DNA from: Hymenoscyphus infarciens
Lineage: Eukaryota > Ascomycota > Leotiomycetes > Helotiales > Helotiaceae
Length of the DNA: 64,000 bases
Direction: 5' to 3'
Assembly (NCBI GenBank): GCA_001414345.1
Contig: LLCB01000150.1
Location: 124,001 to 188,000 of the forward strand
Of the stretch, positions 10,433 to 23,100 are shown piece by piece. The position numbers were made by a program, and so were the translations under genes. The notes beneath the pieces were generated by a model, which was not told the origin of the DNA, did not search any database, and was given only the letters and a program-made list of their open reading frames with translations. The first letter of the stretch is position 1; each line of letters starts with the position of its first letter.

Positions 10433-12743
10433 ATGTCTGAAGGCTCTACGAGTGCCTCTGCCACTGGCAATGCTGCTCCGACACAAGATGAGGAGCAACC
10501 AGAACCTCTTTCCTTCACGCTGACAATTGTGTCGCCGTCGGTTGGTGCCAATCGTCTCAATTTCCCTCACTTAGCAGCAACCACAACCGTCGAGCAATTG
10601 AAAGCAAAGATTCGAGATGCCTTGCCATCAAAACCCCCAAATGAATTGCAACGACTTATTCATCGAGGTCGAATGCTTGCCATAGAATCGCAAACCATGG
10701 TGCAGATATTCGGGAAAGATGTGGTAAGGAGCCGTGAAGTTCTGATGTATGATTCCCTGCTAACTCATACTCCAATAGCTATGCAATCCTGAGCCTCAAA
10801 CCCTCCACTTAGTCCTACGCCCGGCGGAAGATAATGCAACACCTGCTGCCTTTCCCGCTCCAAGACCCCAATCTACCATCCCAGCCCCGACACCACCAGC
10901 GATTCCACAACCTGCTTCAGCACCACGTTTACCTCTTGGTAATGGGGGAGCTTTCGGTTCTATGGGGGCCCCTCATCTGCCACCTCCACAACCTCGTCCA
11001 CAGTCTACTCCTGCGGTACCTGGCCATGGAATGCATGCTCAGCAGCCTCTCCCAGGATTTCAGCATGTTCAACAACATCAGATCCTCCACCAAGCCGAGC
11101 AGTACCATAATATGATAGCTCAGAGGCTCCAACAACTTCAACGCGAGACACTACGCCTGCAGCAGGAGATGGGTTCAATTGAAAGCCGGTACAGAGATCC
11201 AGCGAGGGCGCAGGCCCAGGGCGCGCAAGCACAAATGACAATACCCCTTTTCAATCCTCCTGCTGCTGCTGACAACCAAGCCTTACCTTTTCAATTACCC
11301 CACCTCGCGATGCGCCCACCTCATGGTATGCCACCTTCGGTTCAGAACTTCATCAATCAACAACAACGAGGACGCGCAGCAGAAGGATTGAATGGTGCTG
11401 GAAACCGAACTCCTGGGGGAACAGCTCGAGCTAGTTCGTTGGGAAGAGCCAGTCCAAGTCGTCAACACAGACCTGACCATACGACAACTTATACCCGGGA
11501 AGGGTTCGGACCAAATGGGGAGAGATGGCAAATGACTGTGAACGAGACTACCACAACTCTCCCAATAGGCTCCTCGTCTGTTCATCATCATCAAACTCCG
11601 GCGACTACGAATCCCGCTCTGGATGTTCAGGCAGTTTTGAGAAATGCAGACCGGCATGTGGCCTCTCAAACACAAAATGATATGCTCAGAAGCGCCTCAA
11701 ACCCCAATCCCTCTCGCTCTGCAGACTTGAATTCTGGAAATTCGACCGAACCTTCGCCTAATCCAAATTCGGGGCTGGCTGAAGGAACCACAACAAGCAC
11801 CAACAATAATCAGAATTCCGAATTAATGGCTTACATTCTTTCCTCCCCTCATGGGCCTCGGGCGCTTCTAGTCAGCAACTCGGAATCTTACTTTACTCCT
11901 CGTCAACCTTCTAGGCGACGTAGACATGATGTAGTACCAGCAGCAGCCCAGGGTGAGGCAGGGGCACCAGTTGGTCTTCCAGAATATCGCAACAGACCAG
12001 CCGTGAGAGCTCGTCGAGGAAATAATGAAGGTCTTGCCCAAATACAACAAGCTCATGCGAACCCTGGAGCAGGTGCTCTGGCTGCACGGATTGGTCCTAT
12101 CATTTGGTTGATCATTCGCCTAGTTGGTGTTGTATGGTTCTTGACTTCTGGGGATTCGAGTTGGACACGTTGGTTCATCGTGACTGGGTTGGCATTTGCG
12201 ATTTTCATGGCCAATACTGGTTTGTTCAATGGTGCAGCGGATCAAGTATGGGGTCCCATCAGAAGACACCTTGAAGCTTTACTTCCTCTCGCTGGTCCGG
12301 ATGCTGCCATGGTTCCTGCCGCAAACGCCGCTATACCACAACCTGGAGCAGCTCAAGGCGAGAACGCAGCTGGTCAACGAGGCACAAACAATAACCCAAC
12401 TCCCGAGTCCACTGCTGCTAGATTAATTGAGCAACGTCGACAGGCAAATGGAAATTGGGTCTTGACACAACTCCGACGTGCAGAACACGCATTGCTTTTG
12501 TTCCTCGCCAGTTTGGTACCTGGTGTTGGAGAGCGACATATTGCAGCGAGAGAGGCGGAGGCAGCTGAGCGACAGAGACGTATTGATGCCGCGGCCGCTG
12601 CTGCTGAAGAGGCACAACGGGAAGCAGAAGCTGCCAATGCACCACAAGAAAATTCTACGGAAGGAGAGGCAGTTGGTAATAGTGAGACGGCCCCCGCCCA
12701 GAATGAGGCAGAAGATGATCTACCACCTCTTATCCAGGTCTGA
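10433..12743 (+). CDS. Ubiquitin-like domain membrane protein, Herp/Usa1-like (ER-associated degradation)
   Basis: Predicted 751-residue protein with an N-terminal ubiquitin-like fold (about residues 26-112: LTIVSPSV, TTVEQLKAKI, QRLIHRGRML, LHLVLRP). A long Pro/Gln/Asn-rich middle follows, then two close hydrophobic segments, IGPIIWLIIRLVGVVWFL and WFIVTGLAFAIFMANTGLF, near residues 530-580, and an Ala/Glu-rich helical tail ending in an acidic stretch. This order (Ubl, disordered linker, membrane hairpin) is that of Herp and yeast Usa1, which scaffold the Hrd1 ubiquitin ligase in the ER membrane. There is one intron, 10724-10778; the join gives GKDV-LCNPEPQTLHLVLRP inside the Ubl. Family is inferred from architecture rather than a diagnostic motif; another ER Ubl protein is possible. 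Confidence 0.8.
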
Positions 12744-14499
12744 TTTGGTCTGGGCATAGGGTGGAGTAGTTATTGAATAGGATAGAGATTTTAATATAAC
12801 AATTGCATTTGGTTGAACTAAGAATATGTCTTGATTCATTTGTTGAACCTACAGTTTTTTCTAGCCAGCTCTTTTGAGCTTATCCCCTCTCCACCGCCCA
12901 TTCTTTTCGCATATGAAATTGACAGACTAATCCCTGAGGAATCCATCAGTATCCCCAACCCTAAAGAGGAAAAACGAAGGAAACGAGGGTCCAAGAGCTC
13001 GGAGTATCTCTCAACATTCATTTATCACCATTCTTTCAAATCATACGAGAATGGGAGAATGTAAATCAAAACAAAAAGCCCAATATTCCATATTAATATC
13101 TTAGGTTGCAATATTGTACTCGGAGGAGGGAGTTGTAGAAGCAAGAGAATAGAACATTGCATTCCATGAACCTTATCATGAGAGCAGGATGAAAGTGGAC
13201 TTGTGAACCTACATATTCAAGCGAGCAAGTATCCTTTATTCTGCGCCCCGTTCTTGCTGCTTCCACGATCATTGAACGCATAAAGGAGGTGAAATGAAAG
13301 AGAGGCTGAGAAAATTATTATTCCCTTCTACTTTCGATCGCCCTAGGATTCGAACAGCTTTACGATTTAGGTACGACAAGTTCCCAGGGCCCATTGTAAT
13401 AGCCTAAGATTAGCAAACTAAATCAAGTAAGTTACATACGTCCACTTGACAAACTCTGAGTTCATGGGTGCGTGATCTCGAATGCTAGAGGTGTACTGTA
13501 AAAGTCATAAAATCCTCTCGTCAACGATGCTGGGAGATCAAGTTATTTTGCGAGTTTCACTCAACTCCATTCTTTCAACCCATCTTAAAGAATAGTCCTA
13601 TTCGCCAGCTTTGGTCCTCCAGGACCAACTCAGCCGGAACTCATTCTGCCCCAAGGTTCGCTATTTTCACGAGAGCATGGAAGACAAGGGGAGCTAGAGG
13701 TCATTTTGAAACATTGTTTCATCAAGTTTACCCATCGATACTTGGTACCAGGAGAGGCCGAGGGCAAGACGTACTACCGACAAAGAACTCGGCAAGAAAT
13801 TCTCCCAGGTTACGTCCACCTCGCCTTGAATCAAGAAAAGACTCACCACACTCCAATCACGTCAACCTATCACGACATTCATTCATCACATAAAGCATAT
13901 TTTATTGTAAAATCTCAATTCAACTATCTGGGGGAAAAAGCACCATAATTACAACCCAGTCTGAAAAACGATAGAACTCCCATTGATGAAAAAAAAGCAG
14001 CAAATTCTCTATCCACGCTGCGCTGATATGTAACTCCCTCCGAAATCAAAGGTTCCACCCACCACCACGGGATAACGAATACTCGATCTCTCCCATCCCC
14101 CTTCATGGATCAAACGTGGAAACCTTCATGCGGGAAGAGACAAATGGTGATCAAGAATTATAACGGAAATGACGAAGGAAAAAACTTTTTTGGGGGGAAA
14201 GCGGGGTAGGTAATCGGGGGAAATTGTGAACTGCTGCTCAGGAGATCTTCCTTCGTAAAGATCCTGAACCATTCGAAGACATTTTAAACGCCGGGTTGAG
14301 ACGATCAATCAAACTCATCCATTGGTATTTTTCGAGAGAGTTCCTCCACCATGGATAATGAAAAGGGCGAGAAATAAGTGATCTTCAAGCGCATGAGCTT
14401 TTGTTCCACTGTGAAAAGCCAAAGTGATTGGCACAGTGAACACTCGATTACGTGACAATGATGACCGGATGACCAGAGGTACCGCCAGTCGAAAATAAT
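12744..14499. other. Intergenic, 1.76 kb, no supported gene
   Basis: Convergent 3' flanks of two genes. Several short open frames exist, but no domain is recognisable. On the minus strand around 13376-13504 two short frames could join across a good intron (GTATGT...CTTAG) to give a tail ending LLQWALGTCRT. Its 5' end could not be found, so it is not called. No tRNA was recognised. Confidence 0.4.
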
Positions 14500-17400
14500 T
14501 TAGGACAATCCACCAAACGCCTCGCTTTGCCAACCTTGTGTCTGGAAGTAGACAAGATCAAGCCATTTTGGCGATCCGTAGTTTGGTGAGGTCCTTCCAA
14601 CAGATGACAAGCGAGCCTGCTCTCTAAACAAATTGTTGTTTGATAAGAACCGAGAAACACCATCCAGATATGGATCGCCTTTTTGCAAGACTGGAAGCTG
14701 GAACATCAGTTGGTGAAAGTTCGGCTTTAGATTTTCCTCGGTGTAAATCTTGTCGTTGTCAACATTGAGCCAATCGCAGGCATTCTCGAAAGAGTGTGTT
14801 GCTTTCAATGAGTGCAGCATATGATCAAGAAGATTGCGACCAACATTTTTACGTGTGGTATCCGGAGCGACGTAGACTTGAAGACTGGCCGTAGTGCGAG
14901 ATCTTCCCTTTCGGTTGCCTTTGACATTGTAGTTGAGGGCTTCTGCAAAAATGAAACCAACCACGACCTCACAGGCTGGTAGACTGCCTTTCTTGTTCTT
15001 TACGGGACGACCTTGTACATCTTGGAGGACTGGAGCTTTGCCTTTGATGGCCACAATGAATGGGAGCCCATCTTCTTTCGCATTCTTGATCATAAACTCG
15101 GCATCTTCTTTGCCAATGGGAGACTGATCCTCAGGGATGTGAGTATTGCAGATATAGTAGTTGTAGATCTTTGCAACTTCGACGGCATCGCTAGGGGTTA
15201 CTGGCCGTAGATAGATGTCGATTTTAGGAGCGAATTGATTTGGCATGGGTTCGTACGCGGCCATTTCCGCTTCTTGAGCTGCGAGTTCAGCGTTTGCCTC
15301 CTCCCATGTTGGCAAGTGTTTTCGATGCTTCTTCATTCTTCTTTCAAGCTCCTTTTGAGAGGTATTGTGCAATCTCTTTTGTTCATTTTCACTGTTTTTG
15401 GTGTCTAGATGCAATTAGTACATGAAGCGAAGGAAAAGAGGGGTACTAATTTCTACCTACCTGGTCTTGAGTCTTCCGTAGACAGCGCTTCTAGGAAGAC
15501 TGGGTTGACTGGGTCAATGGGGAGGAGCTTTTCCAGGAATTCTTCAGAATGCGTGTCGACTTCAACTTCACGTCCAGATGGAACAGTAAGTCTCCACTCC
15601 TCAGCAATGTACTCTGGGGTCCATTTGTTATCAAACCACGTTCGGTCATTCTCCCAATCGCATGGTGGTGGCATGAGCGACCCTGTCCAATCCATCAACT
15701 CTTCGGCAGCCGAGATACCCTGTCGAGCTCGTATACCCTCTTTTGGTTGCTCTATGCCCTCTTCACTAACCTTGAAATCAGAGCCACGTGCACTTGGAGA
15801 CGCGCCGAACCCAGATGATTTTGCAAGAGCATCATGAGTCAGAAGATTTGACTTGTCAACAGATGTGCGTGGGTCAGATTGGGACTCTTGTTTTCTGTCA
15901 ATCGTTTGATGGACGCTTTGGGTGATGAGCGTGTTGAGATGACGGTCTTCTTGAGTTGGCTGCTGGGTTGGGGGTTGTTTGGCAGGGACGCTCGAGTATT
16001 TTTCAACAATTCGTTGTCTACCGTGGGTGCCTTGAGTGACAGTATAAGTTGCATGTCTCTCAGGCGAGGCATTTCCCAGCGATGAAGAAGATTTTGTGTT
16101 ATCAGGTTTGATAACCATTTCCAAGTTCGAAGGATGGGCATCCATAGTGTTGTCTTTTATGGTGTAATTAGAGATGTTCTGTTCATATCTTCTTGAGACG
16201 GGGCTTTCTTCAGTCTTGTACGACTTTAAAGGTGATCTTGCACGCGCAGCCTTGAGGAACTCATCTCCCGAAACTAGCTTCACCCCCTGAGCCCCCCATT
16301 GAGCAGCTGGTCCTGCATTGGTATTTTGCCAAGTGTTTGGTCGGTTCGTTGGTGTTGTTGGTCTGGGGCTATTCTTTGCTGTCAAAGAGACACCGCCACC
16401 CAAAGCACTCGGTGTATTGGCGATTTGTGGCGAATGATGGTAGTTTATTTCCGCCCTTACTTTGGTGGAAGTAGGGGTTTGTGTATTGCTGATGACCTCA
16501 GAACTAGGACCAGTGATATGCTCCAATGCAACCTTCTTATTCACTTTGAGATGTGGGGGAACATTCTCCTTTGCTGTTGCTGGTACGACACCTTTGGAAC
16601 CTCGAAGATGTGGGGGAAGGAAGGTGGACTTGGATTCTTCAGGGGTAGTGATTGCCTTTTGATCTGTCTTCATGCGGAGGTGTGGAGGGAGTGTGGCGGG
16701 TGCAACAGTTTCGTTTTTGTTGGATTGGATTGATGGTGCTGCATTCTTACCTCGAAGGTGAGGTGGAACGTACTCCATGGTTAATGAGCCGGCAGCGGAA
16801 GATGAACTCTTGACTTGTTTGTCAATGGATACTGCACTAGTGTCTTGTGAGGTCGTGCTTGGCCTTGGCCCTACTGGATTGGTAGTTTTTGCAATTCGAA
16901 GGTGTGGTGGAATGTAATCGCTCGCTCTTGCGACAGGTGGATTGAAAGAGTTGCTAAATGCATCTGCAGAAGAAGCTGGCCCAAGCTCCCGAGAGGCGCT
17001 AGCGCTGGATATGCGTGCCTTCTCGGGGGTGACACTTTGGACGCTCTGCTTGGTTCGAAGATGTGGTTGAATATAATCGTTGGGCTTTGCGAGACGAGGG
17101 TTAGAAGCGCCGTTATGATTCTGAGGTATGAAAGACTTTGCTGCTCCGTTCATGGTGCTAGATGAGGAGCCACACTCTGATCCAGCAGCACTAGAGAGTG
17201 GGCTTACAGCTTCAGCCGAAGGTGAATTACGTTGAGTAGTTGCGGCAGGATTTTGCGAGCCTCGAAGATGTGGTGGAAGGAATGGGGCAGAAGCGGGCTC
17301 GTTTGAGGAAACAGAGGCACCAGTGTTTGTCTTCTTGCGAAGATGGGGTAGAATGTAAGGAGTAGATTGGGGGCCCCCTGGGCTAGAAACCGATGGACTC

Positions 17401-18267
17401 AAGGTACCAGGGCTTTTCTTGCGAAGATGAGGTAGGAGGTATGGCGTGGGAGAGGTAGGTTTGTCTGGGCTCGAAACAGTTTGAGTTGAGGTACCAGTAT
17501 TGCCGTTCGTACGAGGAGGTGTGCTTGGGTTGTTGGTGGCTTCAGCTTTGGTCGGAGCTGTTGAAGTGAAGGTTAGCAAGTTTCTCCGTAAAGGGTATTA
17601 CGTTGGAGCCTCTCTCACCTTTGACGGGCCAGATACTGGCCCAGTTTGAGGACAGTACAGCGCGACCGCCAAGATTCTTTTGAAGTTGAGGAATATCTTC
17701 TCCGACTTCACTGTCGGTGGAAGTCGAGATGGAGTTGTAACCAATTGACTCTGGCATTGTAGAAGTGCTAGGTTCAGCTTTGGATAAGGACGGAGATGGA
17801 AGACCAGATTTTACGGTAGTTGCGCCGCCTTGCGACGAGGTGTTGCTGGATGTTTGCGGTGAACTTGAAGGTTCCTTTTTCAAAGGCCTCAAGTGTGGAG
17901 GAACCCAGCCAGTGGGACGAATGTTTGAGGGTGGAGGACGGGTGTTTTGAGAAGGGGGAAAGTTTCCTTTCTGGATTTGGTAGTTGCCAACAAGCATCTG
18001 TCTTTGCTGGGTGGTGTCCTTGCGTTTTGCTAGGTTCTTGGGAGCCCACTTGGAGTGAGACAGGTCTTTGCTGCCCTTTTTCTCTGCAAGCTGCGTGATG
18101 GCTAATACAGTCAATGCCGCTCGAGCATCTTCTGGTGTATCGATTTTCGAGCTGTGGATTCTCCGTCAGTTATTATACTTGCCAGGAGAGGGGGCAGCCA
18201 CGTACTATTCTTGGTGCTTCTCCCGAAGGAGCGCGTCCAGTTCCTCCGAGAATGACGAGTCAGACAT
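14500..18267 (-). CDS. PPHLR-motif array protein with C-terminal GNAT acetyltransferase domain
   Basis: Predicted 1198-residue protein in four exons: 18206-18267, 17619-18151, 15461-17557 and 14500-15404. The N-terminus (MSDSSFSEELDALLREKHQE) is acidic, and the first 800 residues or so are low-complexity Ser/Thr/Pro/Asn sequence. Within them are ten copies of a short motif around PHLR: GWVPPHLR, PYLLPHLR, PYILPHLR, PFLPPHLR, DYIQPHLR, DYIPPHLR, EYVPPHLR, TLPPHLR, TFLPPHLR and NVPPHLK. The last 250 residues form a GNAT fold: IYLRPVTPSDAVEVAKIYNYY at the start, then LQVYVAPDTTRKNVGRNLLDHML at the acetyl-CoA loop. YIPPHLR is the motif reported for eIF4E binding in DDX3/Ded1 helicases, so a translation or mRNP role is a reasonable inference. 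The acetyl acceptor is unknown. Joins such as SRPG-DTKNSENEQKR keep frame and have good splice sites. Confidence 0.82.
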
Positions 18268-19331
18268 TCTGAAAGAGTATCCAGCTTCCCGTCTGCTATG
18301 TGGTCAGTTATTGCGCGTGCGCGCGAGAAGAATTGATTGAAAAAGTTGTGGTTGTTGGGGTTGTTGTGTTCAGTTTCAGTTTGGAAGGTGGTGGATGGGG
18401 AGGAAGACTGAGAGGAAGAAGAAGGCCGGAAGTAGACTAAGAAGCGCAAGTTTTTATGTGCGCTTACCAAAACAACCAATCTCAATGGAGGGGGAGTTCC
18501 CTATTGTTTGCAACTAAAGGCGGCGAGGCGAGTGTTATGACGCGTTTGGGTGCACGCGACAATAGGAAGGGGGTTGCAGCTCGGTTACTACCTATTCTTC
18601 AAGACGTGTGAAGACTACCCTCTCTTTAGCCCCTGTGTGCATCGGCTAAATTATCTCATTGATTGGTTTTCTGCGGCAATAGTTGACACAAATTGAATAA
18701 TTATAGGTACCCAAGGTACCAAGGTACATAGGTAAGGTGAGGTTGCAACGCTCCTTCCTCAATTGCTCACAATACTTCCCCTCCGCACTGCACTGCACTG
18801 CACTGCACTGCACTGCACTAGGGGAACAGGCCTAGGCCTAGGGCAGCGACGCTCCTGCCACTCCTGTAGACCAAGTCTCCTATTGTCTTTCCATCCCTCA
18901 AGAACTACAAGATCGGGAGGCTTCCCTTGAAAATTGACTGCAAACCAGCTACATTTTTTCTCATCGGCCGAGTTGCACCTTTTCATAGGGTTGATTATCA
19001 GGCAGCAAGCTACCTATCACCCAACCTTTGGTTTGGATCTAACTTTGAACCCTTCCTCAACACATTTTGCTGATGAAGAAGTAGAACCATTGATCAACCT
19101 CAACTCAACAACCGTTCTGACGCCACGTCCACATATCTAATGTACTCCCGCCCCGACTCCCCAAGGCCCGAACCAACGCACGCGAAGGACAAGAGCACAC
19201 CTCTGGAATGGTATTTGTGTGGAAGTTTGGCCTTTGCAACTGCGATCACGTGCAGCATTGCCACAGGCTCCGATTTTGCATTTTCATTTCCCAAAGCCAG
19301 ACCATCAACATCATCTGTCAACAAGAACAAG
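18268..19331. promoter_or_regulatory. Divergent upstream region between the PPHLR/GNAT gene and arl2
   Basis: About 1.06 kb between divergent starts. Contains a pyrimidine-purine strand bias near 18360-18430, the CACTG microsatellite at 18785-18820 and a palindromic AGGCCTAGGCCT at about 18829-18841. No other gene was seen. Confidence 0.5.
18785..18820. repeat. CACTG pentanucleotide microsatellite, seven copies
   Basis: Seven uninterrupted CACTG units followed by CACTA. It is non-coding, between two divergent genes, and probably length-variable. Confidence 0.9.
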
Positions 19332-20165
19332 ATGCTATCAATTTTACGGAAAGCCAGGCTAAAGGACAAGGAGATGCGCATCCTGATGCTGTAAGAAACA
19401 AACTCCAACGAGACTTGATAACTTTGACGCCGCTGACCAGGGGATGCGGTGGTAGTGGACTCGATAATGCTGGAAAGACAACGATAGTCAAGAGAATCAT
19501 GGGAGAAGACGTCAATAGTGTCAGCCCAACCCTTGGGTTCATTATCAAAACTATCGATTATGAAGGGTAGGTGCTCTACTGGTGTCTACTCCTCTGATCT
19601 TACTGACCATGTTCTCCTCTCCAGATACAAGCTCAACATTTGTACGTCCCCCCCTCACAGCTTCGACTCCTACTCATGAAAACTAGGGGACGTCGGAGGC
19701 CAAAAGACTCTCCGCTCATACTGGAGGAATTACTTCGAGAAAACCGATGCATTGATATGGGTAGTCGATGCCACCGATCGTCTTCGCATCGACGACTGCC
19801 GAGAAGAACTCCACAATCTCCTCCAAGAAGAGGTATGCTCCCCCTTTAAAACGCATCAGATATCGCGATACTAAACATCACTCAAGAGGCTTTCCGGGGC
19901 AAGCTTGCTTGTATTTGCCAACAAAACCGACGTTAATGGGTGTATGGATGAGGTGGAAATCCAGCAGGTTCGTGCAAGACATGTCGTTGGGCGAAAAATG
20001 TCCGGCGTCCACGCTAACCGTGCTCGTTTGCAGGGTCTCCGACTCGATGCAATCCGAACACATAAATGGCACATCATTAGATGCAGCGCGATTACAGGGG
20101 AGAATTTGAAGGAGGGATTGGCTTGGGTGGTTCAAGATGCTAAGGCTAGATTATTTCTATATTGA
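19332..20165 (+). CDS. arl2: ARF-like small GTPase Arl2 (Cin4/Alp41 type)
   Basis: Small GTPase of 181 residues that acts with tubulin cofactors in microtubule biogenesis in yeasts and animals. The start [20 protein letters not shown] is typical of the Arl2 N-terminal helix. P-loop GLDNAGKT (residues 21-28), SPTLGF in switch I, WDVGGQ in switch II, and ANKTD plus RCSA for guanine recognition are all present. Six exons: 19332-19390, 19456-19566, 19625-19641, 19687-19832, 19887-19967 and 20034-20165. The third exon is only 17 nt, and every junction restores conserved sequence ([25 protein letters not shown]). Residue 2 is Leu rather than Gly, so no N-myristoylation is expected. Assignment to Arl2 over other ARFs rests on IWVVDATDR and overall match. 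Confidence 0.95.
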
Positions 20166-23100
20166 TGTTCGTCCGATGTTATCGTGGGTTTTGGGATGAG
20201 GGGTATTGTTCATTGGCTGCTTCCATGTTCCAGGGGTGGCTGGGATGAGCAAAACGTGGTAGTTTTGACAACGCTAGGGAACCACGTCTGGACATTCCCA
20301 TGAAATAGGAGACGGCTTAATTCTAAGGGGGGGGGGGAGAAGATAAAGTAATTGCATTAAGAGATCATCAGTTTACCTGTTTCTATGTGGATCGAATCGA
20401 ACGATGAGATCATTTTCCGGCAGACAGTTAATGCTGGATAAGACCATACCCGCCATGATTTCGATTTCTTTCTGGGTAACTTTTGATTTATATAATTTCA
20501 ACCTGGTTGAAAGATTAAATAGAAAAGAGCACTCTAGAGTCTATCCAACAACAAAATCCAAAATTTACCCCCATCGTTGACGAATGCGCCGGTAAGTACT
20601 GAAAGAAAATCTACAACCGTAGAACTCGTGTAATCAAGCTTCTCCAAGGAAGCTGCTGGAACAACGTGGCAGGGTAATGCCCTCAATATTAATAGCCAAA
20701 TTCGGTAATCACCGCCGCACTCTTTGGCAATCGTGTTTTGCTTCTCCACGGTAATTCCAAGTAACAGTTCAGGTCATCTCTACGTCCACTCGGGAGATTG
20801 AATCGTGCGTGAAGCTCTAGAACAATTAATTTAGTAATGTACCTGTTAAGAAATGTGCCAACGAAGGGGAGCGAGAGCTATGCAAGGCTGGTCAGGAAAC
20901 TCAATTACCCTTAGCATGATTGATATAGTTGGTACATAATTTTGAAGACAATGTCGATTTACTTTAGGTATACTAGGACGAACACCAGGCTACAATGAAA
21001 TAAATGGAAGATTGTTTGTTGAGTGTCACCGCCATCACTAAAAGTAGTGAGATGGTGGGTTGAGGGTTGCCTTGCATATGCCTTTCCAGAGTGTTCTTTG
21101 GGGCAAACATGCATAGTAATTGGTAAAGGGCCGGTTTGAGGGCAGTGCAATAATGTCGAATCAATCAGATGATGATGCAGAAAACACTTGCATGTGTGCT
21201 GCAGACCTATGAGAATTGCTACCTTCCGTGAAGGAAAGGCAAGAAACAAGAAACACCACAAATCTATTTTTGGGCATCACGACAGTTTGCCCTGACAGGT
21301 TGTTTTTTGAAATATGGTTGCCTAGAAGGCTTGTAATGCTTTCGGTTGGTAATTCAGCCACGATGGACACTGGTTCATTATTTCAAGTAACCGCTTGACT
21401 GGGGCATTTGAGCGACTAACGACTGAGAGAAGAGAAGTTGATGAGAATCGCACTCGGGGTTCCATGATTGATGATTACAACGTGAACTAATGAGATTACT
21501 CGCCGGTTCCTTTGGAGAGGCGACGGGTGCTTTCTCGGCCCTCCTTGCCGTCAGATGAAGCAAGTTCGCCAGCTTGTGATACTGATGATGAAGTCGTCCA
21601 TGCATCCTGTGGGCAACCTTCTGGTGGCTATTCGCATGAAGATGTTTGGATTGCAGATCTCGAGTGAGAAGCATCATGATGCTAGCTGATGAGAAGATGA
21701 GGGCTATGTGCCTCCGTAGAGTGGCTAGCTGCGACGTGTTTTGCTGATGGGCTGACAGTGGAATGAGCGGGTTGGAGTTGGTCGGCTATGTGTAATTGTA
21801 ATCGCTACTCGTAAGACTAGAACCGTCACCGGTCCGCAAAGGTAAAGATACCATAATGCCATCTCTTTGAAACCGAAGGAATTTTGGATGTAGCACTTAC
21901 TTCGTAGAAAATAAAAAGTAATGTTACAGTACAAATTGTGCGTGTAAGTGCCTAGGTAAGCAGGTGGAGTGTTACGAGGTGATGAAAAAAATGTTCAGAT
22001 CTAAAAATAGGTACCGTATACCTTGACCAATCAAAAGGCAGAAGACTTGCTGGTCCAAGCTTAGCCCGTTCCGTGATGTTATTCCGACCCGACCTCTCCC
22101 TTTTCCCGGATCCGGAGTCTCAGCACCGTGCCCTCGAAAATCTTCAACCAGCCTTGAACTTTGAAGAGGCCAAAAATACTTCTATACTTTACAGTGTAAA
22201 TTTACCGTCCACTTCAGCTGCCGAGTACGTCCCTGTGCTTGCCGTCGATGGATGAGGCAATCCTCCGTTTCCTAAAGGATGTACCGTAGCAACTCTCACG
22301 CCGTCCGCGGATCAACTCGCCGCATGCAATACCTCCCGCACCCTCATGGATTTTCTATTTGTTCGAAAGTCGAGGGAGGATGGCTGGTACATTACGGTTC
22401 AGTCACACGTCCGATTTTCTTCATTTTCATACGGTCTTCTACCCCCTGTACAGAGTCTCCTCTTGGTGGAGAAGTTCAAGAATATCCTCACCCATGCTGT
22501 CAAGTGCAGCTTGGCGCGGGCAAAGCCGTTAGCATGGGTAGTAAGTACGAGTATTTGTTACTGTATCAGCATAATTCCTTTCCATTCCCATGTTTTCTCC
22601 ATCGTGGTCGTCCACCTGGGCAGGGATCAATTTAAAGTTTCAGAGCCTCTCACACTCGTCGGGTCGGGGGTATAACTTCTCTAATTCCAATACTTAACGG
22701 TTTCTATCCATGAATACGATCTTCTGAAACAACGCCGATCTCGATGTTACCCCACCCATGTTGCTCTTCATTGGTTTCTGCAGCTTCATTTGTTACCTCT
22801 AAAAGTGCTCAACTTCAAAGCTGAAGCTCAACGATCTTTCTTAAATTGGACTATGCAAGAAACCAATGGCGGGTCGCGGGTATCGCGGAAAGGACTCCAT
22901 ACAAGCTTCTCCATCTTCTCCCCCGCTTCTGGCATGGCTTCGAGAGTCATTCAGCCTTGGGATGGCTTGGCGGAGTGCGACTCTCAGTGTCAAAAACCCA
23001 TTGGCCAATCAAGGACTCAAATTGCCATTCCGATTGACGCGGAGCTAGTTTATATCATATTTGCATTGGTTTTCACATCTCCGCCCGACAAAAATGTTCA

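Noticed and set aside
13330..13360. GGATTCGAAC-like word that recalls a tRNA T-loop
   Set aside because: The flanking bases do not form the T-stem, and no D-arm, anticodon arm or acceptor stem fits on either strand.
13376..13504. Minus-strand exon pair ending LLQWALGTCRT
   Set aside because: Good intron signals, but no start exon could be found upstream, and the peptide is unfamiliar.
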